64,000 nucleotides of DNA from DATARH01 sp036489765. Its GTDB lineage: Bacteria > Pseudomonadota > Alphaproteobacteria > ATCC43930 > CGMCC-115725. Position 1 is the stretch's first letter; each line of letters opens with the position of its first letter. This document shows positions 1-7,848 of the stretch, piece after piece. Under the pieces are notes generated by a model. The model was not told the origin of the DNA and did no database searches. It saw only the letters and a program-made list of their open reading frames with translations. Position numbers and translations under genes: made by a program. Where the stretch lies: contig DASXFE010000059.1 of assembly GCA_036489765.1 (NCBI GenBank), positions 1 to 64,000 on the forward strand, in the 5' to 3' direction.

Positions 1-383
1 AGGAATACGGCACCGGCTCATCGCGCGACTGGGCGGCGAAGGGAACGCTGCTGCTCGGGGTCAAGGCGGTCATCGTCGAGAGCTTTGAGCGCATCCATCG
101 CTCGAATCTCGTCGGCATGGGCGTCTTGCCGCTGCAGTTCAGGGACGGGGTGACGCGCCAGTCCCTCGGCCTCAAGGGCGATGAGGTGCTCGACGTCGTC
201 GGCGTTGAGGCCGGCATAAGGCCGCGCATGGAGGTGATCCTGCGCATCCACGACCCGAAGGGCGGCGCCCCGCGCGAGGAAAAGCTGATCTGCCGCATCG
301 ATACGCTCGACGAGGTCGAGTACTTCCGCCACGGCGGGATCCTGCAATACGTGCTGCGGAGCCTGTTGAAAGAGGCGGCGTAA
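1..383 (+). CDS. acnA: Aconitate hydratase, C-terminal fragment (5' end outside window)
   Basis: This is the last ~126 residues of an aconitase, which isomerises citrate and isocitrate in the cytoplasmic TCA cycle. Reading from base 3, the protein opens with EYGTGSSRDWAAKG, the conserved swivel-domain (domain 4) motif. It continues with GVKAVIVESFERIHRSNLVG and GVLPLQF, all diagnostic of the AcnA/IRP family, and ends in a TAA. The active-site Ser and Arg of the SSRDWA motif are present. The 4Fe-4S cysteines lie upstream of the window, so completeness cannot be judged. It converges on the EamA gene with only 2 bases between the two stop codons. Confidence 0.95.
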   Translation, partial: EYGTGSSRDWAAKGTLLLGVKAVIVESFERIHRSNLVGMGVLPLQFRDGVTRQSLGLKGDEVLDVVGVEAGIRPRMEVILRIHDPKGGAPREEKLICRIDTLDEVEYFRHGGILQYVLRSLLKEAA

Positions 384-385
384 GG

Positions 386-1417
386 CTACACAGCTCCCTC
401 TCCGCCCGTGGGGTGAGTTGGGCACGCTCCGAGTCCGACCACCTTATCCTCCCTCGCTTCGCGCCGGGCCCCCCTCCCTCTCCTCCCAATGGGCGGAGAG
501 GGGGTCGTTATCTTCGGTCGAGCGAGGCTGTGGGCGAGGATGCCGGCCACGATCATCGCGCCGCCGACCGCACGGGCCAAGGTGATGGGCTCGCCGAGCA
601 CGACGATGCCGACCGTGACCGTCGTCACCAGCTCGGAATTGGCGATGATCGCGTAGCTCGACGGGCCGAGCTTTGGGACGCTGTACGAGAACAGCGTCAC
701 CGTCAGCGCGCCCGGGCCGATAGCGATAAAGGCGAGGATGCCCCAGGTGGCGCCATCGGCCGGCCAGTCGAAGCCGGTGACCATGACGCTTGTGCCGAAG
801 ACGACGACAAGGCCGAGATAAAGGCAGGTCGCGCCGATCACCGGCGGGTGGCGGCGCAGGCGTGAGGTCGTCAGGACCAGATAGACCGAATAGATGAGCG
901 GCGCCGGGATCGCCCAGGCGAGGCCGACGAGGCTGATCCCGCCGCCGCGCAACCCGGGCACGGTGATGAGCCCGGCGCCGAACAGGATCACGGCGATCGA
1001 GGCGACCGCCCGCGGGCGGATCGGGCGCTTGAGGACAAGGCGGTCGAGCGCCAGGGTCAGCGCCGGGTAGGTGTAGAACAAAAGCACGGCGATGCTGGTG
1101 TCGAGCGTTTTGATGCTTTCCCAATAGCAGAGCGTCTGCGCCGCGCCGAGCGTTGCGCCGATCACGACGATCTGCCACGCGCCCCGCCGCCACGCGGTGC
1201 GAAATTCGAGCCGCATCAGCGCGATCGCGAGGCAAAGCGGCACCAGCGCCAGTGCATAGCGCCACACCAGCATCGACAACGCGCCCATCCCGCCGGCGTA
1301 GAGATGCCGCGCCAAGAGCGGCATGAACCCGACCATCACGCTGCCCGACACGGCGGCGAGCGAGGCCGTCCATACCGCCGGGGCGCGGGAGGCTTCGTGT
1401 TCCGGGGCGCTAACCAT
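386..1417 (-). CDS. EamA/DMT-family transporter with a repeat-derived C-terminal tail
   Basis: A 343-residue membrane protein of the drug/metabolite transporter superfamily. These proteins have ten helices made of two EamA repeats and usually export small metabolites or amino acids; the substrate is not predictable here. Repeated hydrophobic segments run from about residue 15 to 295, with the family-like AQTLCYWESIKTLDTSIAVL in repeat 1 and LGPSSYAIIANSELVTTVTV in repeat 2. The last ~40 residues (from about PSPPIGRRGRG) are not membrane protein. They are a translation of the dispersed palindromic repeat at 394-507, so the ancestral stop was probably lost there. The start is the ATG at 1417; its RBS is weak. 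It is the last gene of the minus-strand run. Confidence 0.88.
   Translation of the reverse strand: MVSAPEHEASRAPAVWTASLAAVSGSVMVGFMPLLARHLYAGGMGALSMLVWRYALALVPLCLAIALMRLEFRTAWRRGAWQIVVIGATLGAAQTLCYWESIKTLDTSIAVLLFYTYPALTLALDRLVLKRPIRPRAVASIAVILFGAGLITVPGLRGGGISLVGLAWAIPAPLIYSVYLVLTTSRLRRHPPVIGATCLYLGLVVVFGTSVMVTGFDWPADGATWGILAFIAIGPGALTVTLFSYSVPKLGPSSYAIIANSELVTTVTVGIVVLGEPITLARAVGGAMIVAGILAHSLARPKITTPSPPIGRRGRGARREAREDKVVGLGACPTHPTGGEGAV
394..507. repeat. Dispersed palindromic repeat (CCCTCTCC type) inside the EamA 3' end
   Basis: CTCCCTCTCCGCCC at 394 and GGGCGGAGAGGGG ending near 504 form inverted arms around a ~90 bp centre. Related sequence occurs at 6348-6466, 31670-31708 and 61063-61157. 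The copy is translated as the C-terminus of the EamA gene. Confidence 0.7.
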
Positions 1418-1533
1418 ATTGCGGAGGCAACAACGGAAATTCGTTTATGTCGGCAACATCGATCGTCGTCATCGCGGTCGTCATCTGGCTTATCGCGATG
1501 ACCGCGTCCTGGTGCCTGCGATGGATGAACGCG

Positions 1534-2310
1534 CTATCCGCCAATTTTGTGAGCGACGTGAGCCGTCGTCTGATGGACTTGGACTTGGCGGGCGCGGTCG
1601 AGCGCCGCCTGCCAGGTTCCGGCCGCGAAATGCCCTGCGAGCCAGGCATCGATATCGGCCTTCATCGCCGGGTCCCGGGCGAACATGTAAGCCTTTTCAA
1701 GGCAGGTGAACGGTGTGATCGGCACCGCGAGCAGCTCGGGGTGCAATTCGGCCTGATGGTCGGCCTCGAGCCCGTCGGTGACCATGACGTCGGCGCGGCC
1801 GGCGACGAGCTCGTCGAAAACGCTGGCGTTGTCGTGATGGATCGTCACCTGGGCGAGGGCGAAATTTGCCCTGGCAAAGGCCTCGTTGGCCGAACCGGGG
1901 TTGGCGATCACGCGGATGTCGGGCCGGTTGATCGCTTCGATGCTGGTGAGGCGCTCGGCGAATTCGCGGCGCACCAGCGGGCGCTTGCCGTCGACGAAAT
2001 TCGGCACCGAGAAAAACGCCTTCTCCTGGCGCGGTGCGGTCACCGTCACGCCGCCCATCGCGATGTCGAACCGGTCGGCGAGGAAATCGTCCAGGAGGCT
2101 CACCCAGACGCAAGGGACAAAGCGGATATCGACGCCGAGCCGCGTGGCGAGGTCGTGCGCCATGTCGACATCGGCGCCGCTGTAGTGCCCGTCGGGGCCG
2201 AGGCGGCAGAACGGCACGTAATCGCCGGTCGTGCCGACGCGAAGAAGCCCGGCGTTGCGGATGCGGGCGAGGGTCGGCGAATCGTCGGTGCCGGTTTCTG
2301 GCGCGTTCAT
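1534..2310 (-). CDS. PheC-like (cyclohexadienyl dehydratase/SBP_bac_3 fold) protein, cytoplasmic
   Basis: A 258-residue periplasmic-binding-fold protein of the family containing cyclohexadienyl (prephenate/arogenate) dehydratase PheC and polar amino acid binding proteins. PheC-like features are RVGTTGDYVPF near the N-terminus, GADVDMAHDLA, FDIAMGGVTVT, RVIANPGSANEAFARANF, and TDGLEADHQAELHP, whose Glu aligns with the catalytic Glu region of PheC. There is no signal peptide, whereas classical PheC and solute-binding proteins are exported. No permease or ATPase is adjacent. The ATG at 2310 overlaps the stop of the methyltransferase gene (ATGA), so translation is coupled. A dehydratase-like enzyme or a cytoplasmic binding protein are both possible. 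Confidence 0.75.
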   Translation of the reverse strand: MNAPETGTDDSPTLARIRNAGLLRVGTTGDYVPFCRLGPDGHYSGADVDMAHDLATRLGVDIRFVPCVWVSLLDDFLADRFDIAMGGVTVTAPRQEKAFFSVPNFVDGKRPLVRREFAERLTSIEAINRPDIRVIANPGSANEAFARANFALAQVTIHHDNASVFDELVAGRADVMVTDGLEADHQAELHPELLAVPITPFTCLEKAYMFARDPAMKADIDAWLAGHFAAGTWQAALDRARQVQVHQTTAHVAHKIGG

Positions 2311-3032
2311 CGGGGAACGCGGCCCCAGGCGACATAGCGGCGACGGCGCTGCGGCGGCATGCCTTCGAGCTTCATGCGCTCGTAATGCGCCTCGACGAGG
2401 TCGGCAATCGGGTCGTGGCCGATCTGCACGAGGCCGTTTCTCGCAAACAGCGCCTCGATGTCGGCCGGCGGGCGGCCGCCGATAAACGGCAGCTTGTCGC
2501 CGATATCGGCGTACTCGGCGCTGGAGCGGGCGTTCTGGGCCGGATTGACGAGGGCGGCCGGGTCGAACTGGCTGTCGATGACCGCGACCCGCCCGCCCGG
2601 CCGCAACAGCCGCACCCACTCGGCGATCGCCGCCTCGGGATGCGGCAGCGTCCATAGGACATGGCGGCTGACGGCGAGGTCGAAGCTCTTGTCCGGGAAG
2701 CGCAGCTTTTCGGCATCGCCCTGCTCGAAGGCGACCGTCGCGCCGTTCTCCACGGCCTTGACTTGTGCGGCCGCCAGCATCGCCGGCGCGAAGTCGATCC
2801 CGGTCACGCGATGCCCGCGCGCCGCCAGTTCGAAGCTCAGAAACCCGGTGCCGCAGCCGCAATCGAGCGCGTCGAGCCCAGCGCCGCCGTCGGTGACGAG
2901 ATCGAGAATGCGGTCCCACGCCGCCCGCTCGGCCGGGGTCGCGATGCTGTGCCCGAAATCCATGTCGAACTTGGCGGCGCGGCGGTTCCAATGCGCGGCA
3001 ACCTTGGCCTTGACGGGATCGGCGATCGTCAT
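2307..3032 (-). CDS. Class I SAM-dependent methyltransferase
   Basis: A 241-residue Rossmann-fold methyltransferase. Motif I is LDCGCGTGFLS (about residues 56-66), the acidic residue after strand 2 is in VTGIDFAP, motif II/III is FEQGDAEKLRFPDKSFDLAV, and the post-motif LRPGGRVAVID is intact, so SAM binding is expected. The layout (UbiE/Methyltransf_11-like) says nothing firm about the acceptor, which could be a small molecule. It overlaps the upstream molybdenum-hydroxylase gene by ATGA at 3029-3032 and the downstream PheC-like gene by ATGA at 2307-2310. The three genes therefore form one translationally coupled unit. Confidence 0.88.
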   Translation of the reverse strand: MTIADPVKAKVAAHWNRRAAKFDMDFGHSIATPAERAAWDRILDLVTDGGAGLDALDCGCGTGFLSFELAARGHRVTGIDFAPAMLAAAQVKAVENGATVAFEQGDAEKLRFPDKSFDLAVSRHVLWTLPHPEAAIAEWVRLLRPGGRVAVIDSQFDPAALVNPAQNARSSAEYADIGDKLPFIGGRPPADIEALFARNGLVQIGHDPIADLVEAHYERMKLEGMPPQRRRRYVAWGRVPR

Positions 3033-5323
3033 GCGGCTTTGCTCCTCTGCATCGCCCGCCAGATCGCGGAGGGGGTGGCGGGGCCTTGCCAGTCGGTGAC
3101 GCCGAACGGCGCGAGGGCGTCGGCGATCGCGTTGTTGACCGCAGGGTAGCCGGCGATCGCGCCGGCCTCGCCGCAGCCTTTGACGCCGAGCGGGTTGGTC
3201 GTGCAGCGGGTCGGGTTGAAGCCCAGGCGATAGGCGACGAGGTCGTCGGCACGCGGCATCGCGTAGTCCATGAACGACGCGGCGAGGTTCTGCCCGGAGC
3301 TCGGGTCGTAGACGGTCTGTTCAAGGAGGGCCTGGCCGACGCCCTGCGCGATCGCGCCGTGCGCCTGGCCCGAGGCGATCATCGGGTTGACGACGACACC
3401 GTAATCGTCGACCGCCGAATAGCGGGCGAGCGTCACCTGGCCGGTGTCGCGGTCGATCTCGATCTCGGCGACGTGGGTCCCGTTGGGATAGGTCATCCAC
3501 TCGCGGGTCCAGGCGTAATAGGAATCGAGCGGCGCGCCGGCTTTGCGGGCGAGCGCCGCGACCTCCAGCAGGTCGATACGGCGATCGGTGCCGGCGACGG
3601 TGAAACAGCCGTCGGCGAAGACGATGTCGGCCTCGGCGGCTTCGAGCGCGTCGGCCGCGATCCTGGTGCCCTTTTCGATGACCATCTCGGCGGCGCGGAA
3701 GATCGCCGTGCCGCCCATATAGGTCGCGCGCGAGCTGCCGTGGCCGCCGCCGATCGGGGTCAAATCGGTGTCGCCGTAGCGGAGCACGATCTGCTCGTTG
3801 GGGAGCCCGAGGCGGTCGGCGAGGATCTGCGGGAAAGTCGTCTCGTGACCCTGGCCGATCGTCTGCGTGCCGGTCAAAAGCTGGATGACGCCATCCTCGC
3901 CAAAGCGGATGTCGACATTCTCCGACGGCGAACCGCCTGTCCCCTTGATGTGATAGGCGAAGCCGAGGCCGCGGAGCTTCCCTGCCGCCTCGCTGTCACC
4001 CTTCCGCCCGGCAAAGCCGGGAATGTCGGCGGCGGCGAGGGCGCGGTCGAAGGTGTCGGGGAAGGCGCCGCTGTCGACCTGATTGCCTAAGGGATTAGTC
4101 ATCGGCATCGCGGCCGCCGCGACCAGATTGCGGCGGCGGATCTCGGCGCGGTCGAGCCCGCATTGCCGCGCTGCCTCATCGACTAGGCGCTCGACTATGT
4201 TGACCATCTCCGCATAGCCGGGACCGCGCAGCACGCCGATCGGCGCGGTGTTGGTGAAGACCCCGGTGATCGACAGGTGGACCGCCGGGATCGCGTAGAC
4301 CGTGCCGGGCAGGTGCGCATATTGGAAGGTCTGAACCCCGGCCGAGCTGCCGGCGAGATAGGCGCCGAGATCCGCGGTGCTGGCGATGCGCAGGGCGAGG
4401 AATTTTCCCCCCTCGTCGAGCGCGAGCGTCGCCTCGGCGTGATGCCCCCGGCCCTGGTGGTCGGCGAGGAAGACCTCTTCCCGCGTGGCGATCCATTTGA
4501 CCGGACGGCCGACGCGCTTTGCGGCCCACGGCAGCAACGCATGCTCGGGATAGATGAAATTCTTCGCGCCGAAACCGCCGCCGACGTCGGGGGCAATAAA
4601 GCGCACCTTGTCCGGCGCGACGCCGAGCGCCTTGGCGGCATTGTCGCGGGTCGCATGGAGGCTTTGCGCCGAGACGTAGGCGATGTAGCGCCCGGTCTCG
4701 AAATCATAGGTGCCGACGATGCCGCGCGGCTCGATCGGGTTGGTGACGACGCGATGGTTGTCGAGGCGGATCGAAACCTTGTGCATGGCTTGGGCGAAAG
4801 CCGAGTCGACCGCGGCAGGGTCGCCGGCCTGCCAGTCGAGGCAGTGCTCGGCGGCCGGATCGCGGGGGTCGACGATTGCGGGGAGCGGGGCGTAGTCGAT
4901 CTCGATCGCCTCGGCGGCGTCGAGCGCCTGAAGGCGGGTCTCGGCGACGATCAGCGCGATGGCCTCGCCGACATGGCGCACCGCAACTTCGGCGAAGAGC
5001 GGCTGCGGGGTGAAGGAGAACGGCTCGCCGGTCTGCGTGTTGGCGATGACACCCGGCATCAGCGGGTGGAGGCCGTCCGCCTGCGCCTCGACGGCGGTGA
5101 GGATCGCGACGACGCCCGCCAATTTGCGTGCGGCGGTCGCGTCGAGGCGGTCGATGCGGGCGTGGGCGTGCGGGCTGCGGAGGACGACGGCGTGGGCGAG
5201 GCCGTCGAATGTCATGTCGTCGAGGTAGCGCCCGGCGCCGATGATAAAGCGCTGGTCCTCGCGCCGCTTCGGCGCGTCGCCGATGCGTTGGACGGGAGTC
5301 CTAACTGTTTCGGTGATTGTCAT
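3029..5323 (-). CDS. Xanthine dehydrogenase family molybdopterin-binding (large) subunit, orphan
   Basis: A 764-residue CoxL/XdhB-type catalytic subunit of a molybdenum hydroxylase. The N-terminal 'hammerhead' domain contains RRED..F..GAGRYLDD and LRSPHAHARIDRL. The Mo-cofactor domains contain GGGFGAKNFIYPEH, GQGHETTFPQILADRLG and, near the end, GVKGCGEAGAIAGYPAVNNA with the catalytic Glu. The active-site loop reads VLRGPGYAE, not the AYRCSFR motif of form I CO dehydrogenase, so CO oxidation is unlikely; an aldehyde or N-heterocycle hydroxylase fits better. The FAD (CoxM) and 2Fe-2S (CoxS) partners are absent here. The start codon lies inside a palindromic repeat with no close RBS. Confidence 0.9.
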   Translation of the reverse strand: MTITETVRTPVQRIGDAPKRREDQRFIIGAGRYLDDMTFDGLAHAVVLRSPHAHARIDRLDATAARKLAGVVAILTAVEAQADGLHPLMPGVIANTQTGEPFSFTPQPLFAEVAVRHVGEAIALIVAETRLQALDAAEAIEIDYAPLPAIVDPRDPAAEHCLDWQAGDPAAVDSAFAQAMHKVSIRLDNHRVVTNPIEPRGIVGTYDFETGRYIAYVSAQSLHATRDNAAKALGVAPDKVRFIAPDVGGGFGAKNFIYPEHALLPWAAKRVGRPVKWIATREEVFLADHQGRGHHAEATLALDEGGKFLALRIASTADLGAYLAGSSAGVQTFQYAHLPGTVYAIPAVHLSITGVFTNTAPIGVLRGPGYAEMVNIVERLVDEAARQCGLDRAEIRRRNLVAAAAMPMTNPLGNQVDSGAFPDTFDRALAAADIPGFAGRKGDSEAAGKLRGLGFAYHIKGTGGSPSENVDIRFGEDGVIQLLTGTQTIGQGHETTFPQILADRLGLPNEQIVLRYGDTDLTPIGGGHGSSRATYMGGTAIFRAAEMVIEKGTRIAADALEAAEADIVFADGCFTVAGTDRRIDLLEVAALARKAGAPLDSYYAWTREWMTYPNGTHVAEIEIDRDTGQVTLARYSAVDDYGVVVNPMIASGQAHGAIAQGVGQALLEQTVYDPSSGQNLAASFMDYAMPRADDLVAYRLGFNPTRCTTNPLGVKGCGEAGAIAGYPAVNNAIADALAPFGVTDWQGPATPSAIWRAMQRSKAA

Positions 5324-5404
5324 GGCGAGCGTGGCGAAGCCATCTCGCGCCGACGGAAGCTCCTCCTATCGGGATTGCCGCGTCGCCTCGCTCCTCGCAA
5401 TGAC
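5319..5404. repeat. Palindromic repeat (GTCATTGCGAGGAGC type) overlapping a start codon
   Basis: It runs from GTCATGGCGAGC (5319) to GCTCCTCGCAATGAC (5390-5404), with the internal GGGATTGCCGCGTCGC typical of this family. The CAT of its left end is the start codon (5321-5323) of the molybdenum large subunit, and the right end abuts the stop of the LLM gene. Sister copies lie at 23484-23568 and 33259-33353. Confidence 0.75.
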
Positions 5405-5408
5405 GCGG

Positions 5409-6329
5409 TCACTTCAGGCCCACCACCTCGGCCAGCGCCTCGAGCTGCTCCTCGTAGTTCGAGACCGGGTTCAGCATCAGATGGTTGGCGCCCATCGCGA
5501 TGACCTCTTCGAGGCGTTCGCGCACCTGTTCGGGCGTGCCGTGGATGCCCGAGGCGTCAGTGCCGGGCGGGTTGTGGTAGACGTCGGTGAACCAGCGGTC
5601 GAGCATGCGTCGGGCCGTCGCCGCGTTGTCGTTGACGGCCATGAAGATGCGCTTCGAGATCGGGAAATTCTCAGGGTCGCGGCCACGCGCTTCCAGCGCC
5701 TCTCTCAGGATCGGCACCGACGCCTGGAAGTCCGTGATCCTCGAGCCGCCCGACCCCATCCAGCCGTCGGCGAGCTCGGCCGTGCGGCGGATGGCGGCGG
5801 GGGCGCCGACGCCCATCCACAGCGGCAGGTGCGGCCGCTGCACCGGCTTCGGCTGCATCTCCTCGTCGTCGATATTGTAGAAGCGGCCGTGGAAGGTGGT
5901 TTTGTCCTGGGTCCACAAGGCCTTGATCAGTGCCACCTCCTCGCGGAAGCGGGCGACCTTACCTTCGTGCGGCACCTCGAACTGGCGGTAATGATGGTCG
6001 CGTCCGAGCCCGACGCCGAGGATCGCGCGGCCGCCGCTGATGTAGTCGAGCGTCGCCCATTGGTGCGCGACCATCAGCGGGCTGTGGATCGCGAGCACGA
6101 CGACCGAAGCGCCGACGCCGATCTTTGTCGTGACCGAGGCGGCGTAGGTGAGGAGCGGAACCGGGTCGAAGGACGATACCTGGTCAAGCGTGTTCTCGGT
6201 GACCCACAGGTCGCGAAACCCCAGTGCTTCGGCCCGTTGCGCGACATGCTTGATCGTCGCCATCGTGATCGGGTCGGGCGAGCGGTGCGGCAACGACATG
6301 CCGAACGGGATCTTGTCCTTGAGGGCCAT
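5409..6329 (-). CDS. LLM-class flavin/F420-dependent oxidoreductase
   Basis: A 306-residue luciferase-like monooxygenase (TIM-barrel) protein that would use reduced FMN or F420 to oxidise or reduce a small organic substrate. Family landmarks are ALGFRDLWVTENTL, KIGVGASVVVLAIHSPLMVAHQWATLDYISGGR, AILGVGLGRDHHYRQFEVPH and QPKPVQRPHLPLWMGVGAP. The ATG at 6329 was chosen because GCAGGAG sits 6-7 bases upstream. A further 5' GTG would translate part of the neighbouring repeat. Cofactor (FMN or F420) and substrate cannot be assigned. It lies between the VOC and molybdenum-hydroxylase genes, so a shared catabolic role is possible. Confidence 0.88.
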   Translation of the reverse strand: MALKDKIPFGMSLPHRSPDPITMATIKHVAQRAEALGFRDLWVTENTLDQVSSFDPVPLLTYAASVTTKIGVGASVVVLAIHSPLMVAHQWATLDYISGGRAILGVGLGRDHHYRQFEVPHEGKVARFREEVALIKALWTQDKTTFHGRFYNIDDEEMQPKPVQRPHLPLWMGVGAPAAIRRTAELADGWMGSGGSRITDFQASVPILREALEARGRDPENFPISKRIFMAVNDNAATARRMLDRWFTDVYHNPPGTDASGIHGTPEQVRERLEEVIAMGANHLMLNPVSNYEEQLEALAEVVGLK

Positions 6330-6347
6330 GCGTGGTGCTCCTGCGAT

Positions 6348-6466
6348 ACCCTCACCCACCCTGCGGGTCCCCCTCTCCCGCGATGCGGGCGAGGGAAAAA
6401 GAAACCACCCCTCTACCGCTTGCCGGAGAGGGAGGGGCCCGCCGCGAAGCGGTGGGAGGGTGAGGG
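6348..6466. repeat. Dispersed palindromic repeat between LLM and VOC genes
   Basis: CCCTCACCC (6349-6357) is matched by GGGTGAGGG (6458-6466), enclosing CCCCTCTCCCGCGATGCGGG and further GC-rich arms. Same family as 394-507, 31670-31708 and 61063-61157. Intergenic here. Confidence 0.75.
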
Positions 6467-6477
6467 CCGCTACTGAC

Positions 6478-6831
6478 TCAAACTTTCTCGATGATCTCCA
6501 TCTGCGCGCCGTCGGGTGCTTCGAGGAAGCAGACGTGGCGGCCGTTGTTGTTCATCTCTTCGAGGATCTTGACGCCGTTCTGCTTGAGGCGGGCGAGCGT
6601 CGCCGGGTAGTCGTCGGTTTGCAGCGCGATGTGCTCGATGCCGAGCTTTTGCTCATGGTTCTGGCTGTCGATGATCGTCGTGATGTTGAGCTGCAGGCCC
6701 GAAAGCATCAACTGGTACCCGCGGCCGGGAACCTCCTGCTTCAAGATCGCTCCGAAATTGTCGATGTAGTATTGGCAGGTCGCCTTGGGGTCCTTGGTCT
6801 TGATGTGGACGTGGCCGATATTGAATTCCAT
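6478..6831 (-). CDS. VOC-family (glyoxalase/bleomycin-resistance/dioxygenase fold) protein
   Basis: A 117-residue single-domain vicinal oxygen chelate protein. It opens with FNIGHVHIKTKDP, and the second module has IEHIALQTDDYPATLARLKQNG. The C-terminal FLEAPDGAQMEIIEK supplies the usual metal-ligand Glu, and the His of GHVHIKT and of IEHIALQ are candidate ligands. The fold serves lyases, isomerases and extradiol dioxygenases; the exact reaction is unknown. The start at 6831 is supported by a strong GGAGGAG RBS. It lies 26 bases downstream of the substrate-binding protein gene and upstream of the LLM gene, probably cotranscribed. Confidence 0.85.
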   Translation of the reverse strand: MEFNIGHVHIKTKDPKATCQYYIDNFGAILKQEVPGRGYQLMLSGLQLNITTIIDSQNHEQKLGIEHIALQTDDYPATLARLKQNGVKILEEMNNNGRHVCFLEAPDGAQMEIIEKV

Positions 6832-6857
6832 CGTACGTCTCCTCCGGGGTTGATGGC

Positions 6858-7598
6858 TTAGGCGGCGGGCGCGACCGACAGGCGGCCCACCGTACCGTGG
6901 CGCTCGATAAAGCTGCCGACCATGCCGCATTTCTTGGCTTCCTCGACAAAGGCCTTGAGGAAGTCGAAGCCGGCGGCGTTTTTCTTCGGCGTGCCGACGG
7001 CCTGCTGCACGGCGGTGAACTGGCCGTCGAGGATGCGCGAGCCCGGCCGTTTCGGCTGCTCGTCGACGAGACCCGGCCTGAGCCCGGCATAGGCGTCAAA
7101 CCCGCCCGCGTCGAATGCCTTCATTGCGTCGGCGGCGTTGTCGAACTGCACCAGCTCGCCTTTGTTGTAGTTGTTTTCGAGCCACAGCCCATAGGCGCTG
7201 CGGGCGGTCACGGCGCAGCGCTTGCCGGGCTGGTCGACCTCGCCGATCAACTTGATCGGCGAGCCTGCGGGCACGAGATAGGTGGCCTCGATCTCAGCAT
7301 AGGCCGCGGTAAAGCTGATCACCGCGGCACGTTGCGGCTCGGCGCCGATATTGCCGATGTCCCACAGGCCCTTTTCGGCGTCGTCGGCGATCTCGCCGGG
7401 CCGCGCATAGGGGATGAATTTTACCGGCACGCCGAGCCGCGCGCCGATCGCCAGCGCCATGTCGGGCGACACGCCGGTCGGGTCGCCCGATGGCGCCTTG
7501 CCGGTGACGAGAAGGAAATTGCCCATGTTGATCGCGGCGCGCAAAACGCCGGTCGGGGCAAGCTCGGCTGCGAGAGGGTGCGGCATCGGGAGGGGCAT
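6858..7598 (-). CDS. SBP_bac_3-type substrate-binding protein without signal peptide
   Basis: A 246-residue family 3 solute-binding-fold protein. Typical features are GVLRAAINMGNFLL at the N-terminus, GVSPDMALAIGARLGVPVKFIPY, LWDIGNIGAEPQRAAVISFTAAYAEI, and an AVTARSAYGLWLE segment at the start of lobe 2. Polar amino acid binding proteins share this build, but no cleavable signal or lipobox precedes it and no permease or ATPase gene is near. It may act in the cytoplasm as an enzyme-like or sensory protein, or its true 5' end may have been lost. It is the first gene of the minus-strand run that continues to the EamA gene. Confidence 0.75.
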   Translation of the reverse strand: MPLPMPHPLAAELAPTGVLRAAINMGNFLLVTGKAPSGDPTGVSPDMALAIGARLGVPVKFIPYARPGEIADDAEKGLWDIGNIGAEPQRAAVISFTAAYAEIEATYLVPAGSPIKLIGEVDQPGKRCAVTARSAYGLWLENNYNKGELVQFDNAADAMKAFDAGGFDAYAGLRPGLVDEQPKRPGSRILDGQFTAVQQAVGTPKKNAAGFDFLKAFVEEAKKCGMVGSFIERHGTVGRLSVAPAA

Positions 7599-7848
7599 CC
7601 GGAAGTGGTGAAACGAACCGGCCTAGTCTGACCGACCGCCGCGCGGAGGGCACGAAAATTCTGGTGCATGCGGAGAGCCGTCCCCCCATACCCTCGGTAG
7701 CGCCGGAAGGTCGCAATCAAAACCTGGTGATATCCGAGCACAACAAGTCCGGGACCCCGGCTCAATTCGGCTGAAAGGCGCCGCGACAGGTAAATCCGTT
7801 GGAGGGGATGCCTATGAGTGCCGCTGACCCTGCCGGCGCGGGGGGATC

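Noticed and set aside
1447..1533. Possible small membrane protein on the plus strand starting MSATSIVVIAVVIWLIAM
   Set aside because: The hydrophobic start is tempting, but the frame then runs antisense through the PheC-like gene for ~800 bases without protein-like sequence, and the nearest GGAGG is about 20 bases from the ATG.
3029..5323. Aerobic CO dehydrogenase large subunit (CoxL)
   Set aside because: The active-site loop reads VLRGPGYAE and lacks the Cys-containing AYRCSFR motif of form I enzymes; coxM and coxS are absent.
7599..7848. Promoter or riboswitch upstream of the small ORF
   Set aside because: I see no clear -35/-10 pair and no recognisable aptamer; the stretch is left as unassigned intergenic DNA.
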